64,000 nucleotides of DNA from Henricia sp. BOLD:AAB3569. Lineage: Eukaryota > Echinodermata > Asteroidea > Spinulosida > Echinasteridae. The stretch lies in contig JBBELK010000480.1 in NCBI GenBank assembly GCA_037783545.1, forward strand, positions 1,373,001 to 1,437,000, in the 5' to 3' direction. Under the pieces are notes generated by a model, which worked only from the letters and a program-made list of their open reading frames with translations, did not search any database and was not told the origin of the DNA. A program made the translations under genes and the position numbers. Shown here piece by piece: positions 1 through 9,000 of this stretch; the first letter of the stretch is position 1; the number at the start of each line of letters is the position of its first letter.

Positions 1-632
1 CTGACACACTGGGTAGATGCTCTACCAGCTGAGCTATGAGGCACAGCGGTATAGTCCCTCAGGTTTCCCCAAGACCTCTGACACACTGGGTAGATGCTCT
101 ACCAGCTGAGCTATGAGGCACAGCGGTATAGTCCCTCAGATTTCCCCAAGACCTCTGACACACTGGGTAGATGCTCTACCAGCTGAGCTATGAGGCACAG
201 CGGTATAGTCCCTCAGGTTTCCCCAAGACCTCTGACACACTGGGTAGATGCTCTACCAGCTGAGCTATGAGGCACAGTGGTACACTCCCTCAGGTGTCCC
301 CAAGACCTCTGACTCACTGGGCAGATGCTCTACCAGCTGAGATATGAGGCACAGCTCCTCGGGTTTCCCCAAGACCTCTGACACACCGGGCAGATGCTCT
401 GCGGCACAGCGGTATACTCCCTCAGGTTTCCCCAAGACCTGTGACACACCAGGCAGATGCTCTACCAGCTGAGCTATGAGGCACAGTGGTATACTCCCTC
501 AGGTTTTCCCAAGACCTCTGACACACTGGGTAGATGCTCTACCAGCTGAGCTATGAGGCACAGCTCCTCAGGTTTCCTCAAGACCTCTGACACACCGGGC
601 AGATGCTCTGAGGCACAGCGGTATACTCAGGC
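1..632 (-). repeat. tandem array of tRNA 5'-half-like units (77-bp period)
   Basis: About eight units repeat with a 77-bp period (starts near 1, 78, 155, 232); the units from about 300 onward are more diverged, and two lack the D-arm-like block. Read on the minus strand each unit contains TAGCTCAGCTGGTAGAGCA, a near-perfect tRNA D-arm and internal promoter A box, but no matching B box (GGTTCGANNCC) follows. It therefore looks like an amplified tRNA 5' half, not functional tRNA genes. The array continues off the left edge. Open frames through it are shadows of the repeat. Confidence 0.8.
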
Positions 633-780
633 CCATGGGATTTTTCTCTCATCCCAAGTTTGGTTGTTTCATTTTAATGATAATTTGGCACCATACCAGT
701 TTTGGCAGTGGATAAGAGACAGTATGACTTGACGCATGCGCAAAGCCTTAACATGACGTCACCGTGTCACAGTCCACTTA

Positions 781-1079
781 GGGCGTGTTTGTTTCACGAC
801 GTGTTTATTTTACGCGCAGAAACAAACGTAACTGCTCTCGACTAGGAATTCAAGTCACGTGAATAGAGCACTAAAGTGACAACGTCACCCTTAGTGCGTT
901 GCTATGGTTTTTGGGTCTACACTAAAACCAGTGAACTATTTCCCTGCGCTTTAGCAATGGACGTTTCAGATTACCAGGGAATGTTTAGACCCACTTACCA
1001 TGGCAACTGACGTCACACTTTAGTAGTCTATTGGATCTGCGCAGATCTGAATCTGGATCCGTCCGAAACAAACACGCCC
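781..1079. mobile_element. MITE family D (TIR GGGCGTGTTTGTTTC) with nested MITE E
   Basis: Terminal inverted repeats GGGCGTGTTTGTTTC and GAAACAAACACGCCC bound the element; the inner ends read GGATCCAGATTCAGATCTG. Two more copies lie at 51460-51876 and 61842-62249. This copy has lost most of the family D interior and instead contains a family E element at about 863-1032. No coding capacity. Confidence 0.8.
863..1032. mobile_element. MITE family E, nested in MITE D
   Basis: About 170 bp, matching 42182-42350 closely along its whole length and 35774-35912 partially. Ends are imperfect inverted repeats of the form ATAGACYACTAAAGTG. Both ends carry a TGACGTCA-like (CRE-type) motif close to the terminus. 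It sits inside the family D termini, so it inserted later. Confidence 0.7.
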
Positions 1080-2081
1080 ATAGTCAACATGACGATCTCA
1101 AACTCCCCGTTGTTGCAACCAATACCGGCGTTGTACTGATGTTTGATTTACCGCAGTTTTTGTTGGTTGGATTAGTCTATAAATCCAGCATCAGTCCAGC
1201 TTAGGTTTTCTATGTGCATCTTTCTGCCTACTTTTTTCGGTGTGTGTGCTTGCTCAACTCTGCTGTAATTACGGCGATCTTCCCCCTGCAGTTTATTACT
1301 TAATATAAAGAGCTAAAGAACGTGTCATCTTTTGTCAATTTGGCCGTTTCATTCACAATACAGACGCCAGCAAGAGTTTGATGCGGAAAGGCTACATTGG
1401 ATGTGTGCACGCACGTCATGCAAAAAGATCGACACTAGCATTGCTAAAATGTGTGATAATAAACAATTGTTGACTGGTGTGGTGTGGGATATGGAGTTTT
1501 GTTATATCCCGTCTTGGTCTCAGATAATCGTTTCTATTATTTTAAATTGTACAAAAATTGCACAAATTTTAAATAGCACCTTCGCTAGTCTCTGGACTAC
1601 CACGTGTGCGTGTGTAACATTGCGAAAGTGGCGCGCGTACGAGTTTGTTGTTTTGGCGCACAGCGTGTGGAATACTGGAATGTGCATGTCTCTAGTGGGC
1701 GTAACACGCAGTTTATTTTACCAATGGGACAGCGCGTCACGAGTGCTATGGACGCGCAAAACATTCACGCAGATCGCTTTATGGTAGGGCGATATGGGCG
1801 ATATGAACTAAAATTTGCGTATGGCAGCAGGTGATATGAGTTTTTATCGCATGGACATGTGACCGTTCTGGACCAATGAAACTGCAGTATTCCAAGACGG
1901 GGTAAACAAAGTATATTATTATGCCGTCTATTCTCGGGAAAAGAGCACTAATTGAACTTTTTTCGTCGCAAACATTGTTAACCATGTTTAAATAATCTAG
2001 GCTTCCTAAATAAACTTTAACCTCTAAATCAGGTATTCGTTTTCAAATCAAATCTGAATTGTTTGTGCAATTGATCACTCT
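1080..2081. other. no recognisable feature (presumed WASL intron or intergenic)
   Basis: I see no exon of a family I recognise and no convincing repeat. The longest open frame (1332-1787, +) has no domain I know and lacks splice or codon-use support. If WASL extends to the left, this is intronic. Confidence 0.4.
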
Positions 2082-2285
2082 CAAATGACGTCACTATCTA
2101 CAAAATGTCACGTGCATCAGGATCTTGAGCGTAAATGTTTATAACGCGCATCGGCTGCGCCGTATTTCGGGCAACACACGGGCGCGTTTGGAACATTTTC
2201 CCAGGGTGTGCGTGCGCATACTTGATTGCGTTTAATACGCAGTAGCATTTTTCCTACGAAGATGGCGTCTGTGAGAGTGGTTAAT
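2082..2285 (-). mobile_element. family K repeat (degenerate copy)
   Basis: Resembles, in inverted orientation, the copies at 23315-23552 and 29676-29888. Shared blocks include the segment rich in CGCGCATCGG, the AATACGCAGTAGCATTTTT block and the GAAGATGGCGTCTGTGA end. Family K ends read TTGATCACGTT; here the ends are decayed. Confidence 0.65.
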
Positions 2286-3011
2286 AATCGAATGTACCGA
2301 TGTCAACCGCTCTGTCAGAAAATCCCTTTCCGACAGAAACGCTTGGTGGCGCTCTTATTGTGAAACGCCCGAATTGCTAAGGCAATAGTTTTGAACAAAG
2401 TCACTCAGCTGGTTTCCCTGTGATTTTAGATCGGAAGTGTAAGATAGATATTAAGTGCACTTTCTTGCTCTGTCCGCAAAATTTATGATGTGTAGGTTTT
2501 CACTGTGGTAGTTTGGACTGCATAACTCTTGATTGTACGCTAACTGATGTGGTTCTAGTTAAAAATAGTGAGGTTTTGGTCGCACACGGTTAGCCAATTC
2601 GACGGCTTTCAGCTTAGTTTGCGTCATTGGTATGTGGGTAGTTCCATAAGAACAGGAGCCAAAGTGTGACATTTTGATGCATTTGTAAAAATTGCCTTTT
2701 CAAGTTAACAAAATTGTTTAAAGAAATTTCTGTGTAATTTCTAAATAATGTAGAATATTTCAAATAATTTACAAACGTTTAGACATGTCTTGGTATCATA
2801 GTCTTGAAAATATTCAAGAAAATTGTTTCACAACGTAAGGGAGGACTCCAAGGCATTTTTCAACTCTTGCGATCACATTTTAAGTCTTTTTGACCAGTTT
2901 ATTTATGGAAAAGGTAGTTGCTGATTTTACCCAGCTGTAGAACCTGGACTTTATCGATTCATAATGCATTATGAGCGAAATTTATTACATAATGATCGTA
3001 ACAAATTTACG
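2286..3011. other. no recognisable feature
   Basis: AT-rich sequence without supported exons. I see no gene and no clear repeat apart from the start of repeat Q at its right edge. Confidence 0.4.
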
Positions 3012-3145
3012 CTTAATGTCACACTTGCATTTAGAAGATCGCACTAGTTTATTGAATCATTCTCATTATGTTTTGGGTAGTATCAACAGATAAAGGTGGT
3101 GTTCGATTCATGAGGTCATATATTATTTATATGCCAAGGGTAATC
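3012..3145. repeat. repeat Q, inverted copy at the right edge of the window
   Basis: The block containing TTTTGGGTAGTATCAACAG and GATAAAGGTGGTGTTCGATTC recurs as its reverse complement at 63715-63848. It has no coding potential and its element boundaries are not resolved. Confidence 0.75.
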
Positions 3146-3264
3146 GTTCTCTGAAGGTAATTAGAAAAAAATCAACTTCAAAAGTGTCACGACGTAAGAG
3201 GCACACTGTTCCATTTTCATGGAATGACCCATGTGCATACTTGTACATAAGTTGTAGCGCTTAA

Positions 3265-3944
3265 GGGGCCATCAAAAGTTGTCAACATTTTCACGGTCCT
3301 ACAAAGTGTAGGAAGGGAGAGGGGGGTTGAGGGCCGCTTAAGACTTTACATGCACTGTATAATTTTGACACATCTTGGTACTGATAGAAAAGTTTTCAAT
3401 GATAAATGGGTAATTCCCAAAATTAGGGGTCCAAAATGTTTGGTGTCCCAGTTACGTACGACACTCTCTGCTTCAAAAATCACCACTTATGACCACCAAT
3501 TCTCAGTAATGGACTGTGGCCTGTGATTATAGGGGGCAGCATCACTTCTTCAAAAACATTTTTTCCGATTCCTGAAAAATATTCAAAACAAAAGACCATA
3601 AAGGCTTATAATTTGTTCCATGGTATTGGATAGGAGTTTGGTGTCCCGGGTTACCTACGCCAATGAAAATTGGCTGTAGAATGAGTTTGCATTAACATTG
3701 GTGCCATATCTACACACAAACATTAAATTTGAGTGGCATTTGTTGAAATAAAAATAATTATTTACTACTAAGAAACCACTTTCAATCACTAAAAACACTT
3801 GGAAATCTTAAAAAGCATGTCACACTTTTGGACCCCTAATTTTGGGAATTACCCAAATAGTGTTTTGGGGGGAGGGAGGGGGGTCTTGAAAAATACTGCG
3901 CTCTGTAAAACTGTGAAAATGTTGACAACTTTTGATGGCCCTAA
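3265..3944. mobile_element. MITE family B (TIR AAGGGCCATCAAAAGTTG), split by MITE A
   Basis: The left end AAGGGGCCATCAAAAGTTG and the right end CAACTTTTGATGGCCCT are inverted repeats followed by TCAACATTTTCACGG. Related elements lie at 11950-12206 and 35916-36082. Family A occupies 3407-3855 inside it, which accounts for its larger size. Confidence 0.8.
3407..3855. mobile_element. MITE family A (TIR GGGTAATTCCCAAAATTAGG)
   Basis: Near-perfect inverted termini of about 29 bp: GGGTAATTCCCAAAATTAGG at the left, CCTAATTTTGGGAATTACCC at the right, each next to GTCCAAAA. Further copies are at 23564-23906 and 26712-27253. Open frames inside (for example 3799-3987) are shadows. Confidence 0.85.
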
Positions 3945-5019
3945 ACATAATCGTTTAGGTAAACATACATGTAGTCATGATCACTAACCGTGCACACCGA
4001 AATCTCACTAATAACTTTATGTCCCCTGACTGATATCTGTAGAGTGTGATAGAAGTTTTCTAATGGTGTAAAAATTGTGTCAGGTTTGAGAGCAGTACCA
4101 CAGAACTCCATTAAAAACTAGAACGGAAACGGAGCCGGGACGCGCATAACCGCGCCTTCTCATTAGCATAGTTTTGGGCACCTTCATTTGCATATTTCTG
4201 GGCACCATTTGCATAATTGTGGGCACCTCATTTGCATGGTTTTGGGCACTACCCCATTGAATTACACGTAAAACCTCCCGCATGCGCACTTTCTCAATGT
4301 TTGTGACGATCGCGCGTGTTATGTCCGAACACAAAACGCGCTACACGCGCACGCGTTCCAAACCGCCTGAAACCGGTTATGGTGATGTGCCATTCAATAA
4401 CACAGTCGTTTCTTATCTTGCTGTTAATAGAAATCTGTGGATTAGTACCCTAATTCCTTGTTAAACTAACCAATCAGAGAATGCTTTTGTTGCAGATGTC
4501 AGCTCGCTGTACTGTAGTCGGCATGCTCTAGCTGTACAAATAGCTTGTGTTTCAGAAATTTAACATCTAATACATTTCGTCTTTTTCGTGATGTTAAAGA
4601 AAAGATCTGTTACATTTCTGATATACAGGGAGAAAAAGTTATATACCATTTCAGATTCTGTTGCTTTACAGCACTTCTCAATAACGGAGAGGAAAGTGCC
4701 ACTGAAGAAAATCAGAATTTAAAATTAAATTTCTTTTCTGCTAAAAACCTGCATCTGCCTATTTTCTAAGCTAAAATTTCTTGCAGCCAAAATGGATGTT
4801 TTTTCGGCAGTTTGCCATAACATTTCTGTAATGTTTCAACTGCAGTCGAAGACAAGCATTATAAAGCTATTTGTTTTCATACTTGCTATAAAAGCCCAGC
4901 ACTTTAAAGCGCAAACTCTCATATCATTTCAAACCAATTTTAAAAAAGACTGCTAATTTTATTTCAAAAAGCCAGTCCTGTGCTGTTTACCCCACTCAAA
5001 TAATTATTTAGGGAATAAA
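3945..5019. other. no gene; short octamer-motif repeat at 4160-4252
   Basis: No supported exon. At 4160-4252 a unit of roughly 25 bp, GCAT plus an AT-rich spacer plus GGGCAC, repeats four times. Three of the copies carry ATTTGCAT, the canonical POU octamer. The remainder is AT-rich and featureless to me. Confidence 0.5.
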
Positions 5020-5530
5020 ACATACGTTTAAAACCGGCTAGGGTCCTGGGCCATTATCAGTGTGCAGGACCTTAGCCGGTTTTAAACGGATTGTTTAAGA
5101 CTGGCCAAACATACTTTAAATACCATTCATAAATACCTTTTTTGTGTAAATCGGTAAAACTCACCAAAATAAGCTTGTCGTTTTGCCATGTTTTGCATTC
5201 ACTTTCTACCGCGTTCGTATGAACTGCTAGCTGTACTGTGCGACAGTGCGTCGAGTTGTTTTTGTTCGATCGCGCGCGTTACGCGTAATGCAAGTGTGTT
5301 GTACGCGCACGCATACGACCGGGTACTTGTCACAGTGCACATTTTGCTTTCGAGCGGGTGCAGTTTCTGTGTGCGTGTGCATGTTCAATGAGCGCTGAAT
5401 ATTGCGCAGGCCAGGGTAAAAAGTGTTTAAGACTGGCCGGTCTTTATCATCCATTTAAGACTGGCCACGTGACGTGCTCTCAGCCAATAGGGATGCGTAA
5501 ACTGTCTAAGGTATTTATGAATGTTACATA
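5020..5530. repeat. repeat family F
   Basis: Starts with a short hairpin (AAAACCGGCTAGGGTCCTG ... CAGGACCTTAGCCGGTTTT). It shares with 25200-25545 and 52950-53460 the blocks TTTAAGACTGGCCAAAC, CACCAAAATAAGCTTGTCGT and GATCGCGCGCGTTACGCG-like sequence. The orientation at 25200 is reversed. Frames through it are shadows. Confidence 0.7.
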
Positions 5531-6007
5531 AATCTAACTTTGTGCCTATTAGTGATGTCTTCATGTGAATTACATGTATGTCTTTTTTGAGTGCTGGCAT
5601 GTGGTTCTGAACTTGAACATACTAAACATTTTGAGCTGTATGGACCCATATTTTCTGTCCAAAATGATATCTTTCCATTAAAATTAACAACCGAAGGTGG
5701 TTGCAATGTAAAGAATGAGTGTGCGCACTCTTTTCTTTTTTTCTTTTTTAGCAACCACTTGATACCAAAACAATGCACAGATTTTAAAGTTTTTTTCAAA
5801 AAAATTTCTGCAGGCTAGTTTGCCTACATTCCTCTTTAGATACATTATGCCCGGAATTTGTAAAAAAAACAAGTTTTATCTTGCAAATGATAATCAATTG
5901 AATCTCTTCGGTGATGTTTCAGTTTCAATCTTTGACGATGGTTTGACAATTCCAGCCGAATCTGGTGTATTCTCAAGTTCCTCTTTTCGTTCTTTCCTAA
6001 CTCAAAG
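5531..6007. other. intronic sequence upstream of the first visible WASL exon
   Basis: No repeat recognised. The end is a strong pyrimidine tract (about 5978-5998), consistent with a 3' splice site for the exon that follows. Confidence 0.45.
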
Positions 6008-9000
6008 GCCACAACACCACCCCTCATCAGGCGCCAACCCCGGCCATCGATACGTCCACGACAAAGAAAAAAGACAAGAAAAAAGACAAAGGGAAGAAGA
6101 GCCGGCTGACAAAAGCTGACATAGGAACACCTAGCGACTTCACGTAAGTCATACTTGATAGCAACGCCATCTTGTGTTTATGGTGACAACCTGTTATTAA
6201 AAATTTGTGTACCTAAATTTTTTGAAATTTGTAGCTTTTGGACTTTTTTTTCCGCTGCCTCGCGGGAAGTTACCGCGACCTTCGGTAACATTCCTTCGTG
6301 TAATCTTCCCATGCGTTCCCATTTGCAATTGTTTTCAGTGCTCATGCGGAAAGCTACCGCGACCTTGCAGTAAACTTTTGCCGTGCAGGCCCATAGTTTA
6401 CTGCAGGGTCGTGTTCATTTTACAGGGCGAAACTGTTCCCATTGGACTTTTCGATGGCCCTGTAAAACTCCCGCGGCTGAGCGGAAAGTTTCCGCGGCCT
6501 CTCTCACCCTGTAAGTTTTACATCGTGGTCGCGGTAGCTTTACAGGGACGCTAATTCTCCGTGCGTCCCCATTGGACTAAATTTTGTTACTCTCCCGCAC
6601 AACCACGGGAGTTTTACCAAAATTAGTCCAATGGGAACACCACTATAGTCATTAGCGTACCTTTGTCAGAAAAACTTGTATCAGTTTTGAAGCGATTTTT
6701 ATCGCACAAAATTGCTTAAATCTTGGGCCTATTTTACCTTTATTCTTTGGTAGTTTTAATTGTTTGCAAACTGCATAGATAGTGTAAATTAAATTTGAAC
6801 CTGTGTCTTTAGTTAATAATTAGTTAAAGTGCTCTCCCAAATGTTCTACTTAGTCCTATGCTGATATTGCAAAAGAGCTTGTTACATTAGAGTACAGGGA
6901 TCGATTTCACAAAAGTTTAATACGAGTTCAATGCGTCCTAGTTCCCATACTAACACCCCAAGATAAGAGGAGTGACCATTCCTAAGACACGTCTTAGCAC
7001 TTTGTGAAATCGGCCCTTGGTCATGTATTTAAATCAAGTAACAGGTCTCGCCAGTTAGTACAAATTATCAACTAGCCACTGAGACCAGGGATCAATTTCA
7101 CAAAAGTTAAGACAAGTTCAATGCATCCTAATTCCCACACCAACATCCCACGATATTAAGAAGAGTGACCCCTCCTAAGACGCCTCTTGGCGCTATGTGA
7201 ATTGAGCCCCTTGTATATCATAACAGTGGCTCGGGTTCGAATACCAATTTCACCAGACTTGCTCTGCTCATTTAAAAGTGATGTTTTTAATTTTTCTACA
7301 GCCATGTTAGCCATGTTGGATGGGACCCGGAAAAAGGTTTTGATGTAAGTGTGTAAAAAAATGTTCATTCGCATGTATACATTGGTGTGGAAAATTATTC
7401 AGACAGTTGGAGTGTGTTCGGAAAAGTGGATTTCGTTTTAACCTAACCAGGGGCGAATCCAGGGGGGCGTGGGGGCGCACGCTCCCCTCCCCCCCCCCCC
7501 CCCTCCCCCCTTTCCCCCCCTTTCCCCCCTCTCGCTGGAGATGGTGGTGGAATGTGTGTGCTGAGCCGAAAGCTTCCGAGGAAAGGCAGGATCACTTTAA
7601 ATGTTACGCAAACCATCTCGATCATTTCACGCAATTTATCAAGAGGTGCAAAGGGACCTCAGCCATAGACAATTTCCTTGACAATGGCGGATGCCAAGTC
7701 AAAAGTCTCAAATTTAGGGGTTTTTTTGTATGGCGTTGCAATCTCAATCTCTTGGACAAAACTAATGAAACTCACTCAAGGACATTTGTCAGTCCTTGTT
7801 TACATGATGCAAAATGTTCGTTCAAATCCGTTGAAAAATTATAGCTATTCAAGATCAAAAGTAGGATTGTTTTTTGTTTTTTTACATGTGGTATTATGCC
7901 GTGAGTTGATGGCGGTAGACCTAATGTTGTTGGTAATCTTTTAAATGTTGTCTCCGCAGGTTGAGGAGATGAATCCGGAAGTAAAAGACTGGTTCCGGAA
8001 TATCGGGGTGTCTGAAGACCAACTAAAGGACCAGCATACGGCCAATTTCATCAAGGATTTTGTGGAGGAACACGGAGGCTTTGCTGCTATCAAAGATGAC
8101 ATGGCTCGTGGTAAGTACAAATTATTATACAGTGAAATTTTGTCCTCTGCTCTTAAAGGAGCGTGTCCAGATCACATTTGTACAGCTATGCTATGTTTAG
8201 CTTTAAAAAATCTGCTTAACATAATTGTTTGTGGTCAAATATTCTGTGCTTATAAATACATGACCACCTGGAGGTTGTGCCATATTTCTTGTTTTTCACA
8301 TTTCAAAATGGCCAATGTAAAAATTCAAGAAACTAATTTTAGTTACGTTTGTGCATAATGTACTTTTAATGATCATGGAACTTGCAAATGTAGGATGATA
8401 GATGTCATCGGAGTGAAACTTTTAACAGAAATTTGCATTGATGTCTCTCATAGGAAATGTTTTACCACCCCCACTGCCCCCATCTCGAGCCTCCGCCCCA
8501 CTCCCTCCCCCTCCTACAGGAAACCGCAGCCTCCCACCCCCACCCCCTCCAAGCCGTGGCCACGCCCCTCCCCCTCCCCCTCCTTCATTATCATCCCGTG
8601 GTGCCCCTCCCCCACCACCACCCTCCCGCGCCCTTCCCCCTACCCCCTCCTCCATGGCCCCACCCATGCCACCTCCCTCCATGCATACACGCCCCTCTGC
8701 TTCACCCGCTCCCCCGCCCCCTCCCCCAATGGGAGGAGGTCCCCCTCCGCCCCCGCCACCCCCACCCCCGTCTGTGGGTACTGCGCCCCCTCCGCCCCCT
8801 ATTGGAGCATCAGGGGCGCGTGGAGGGCTACTTGATGACATTCATAAGGGCATGTCTTTGAAACGGGTGGACCCTGAAGAACGACACCCATCTGGTAGAG
8901 GGGCTCTGCTCGATCAAATACGAGGAGGAATGGCTCTTAAAAAGGTAAGAATGATGGTCGGGTACCTGTGCCCTTGAGCAAGGCACTTAGGCACAATTGC

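Noticed and set aside
1332..1787. 151-codon frame as a WASL exon or independent gene
   Set aside because: No WH1 or other family match, and no good splice sites in phase with WASL; likely chance.
8395..8861. Overlapping proline-, glycine- and serine-rich open frames on both strands
   Set aside because: They are shadows of the real WASL polyproline exon (frame starting at 8454 with phase carried from the previous exon), which alone continues into WH2 motifs.
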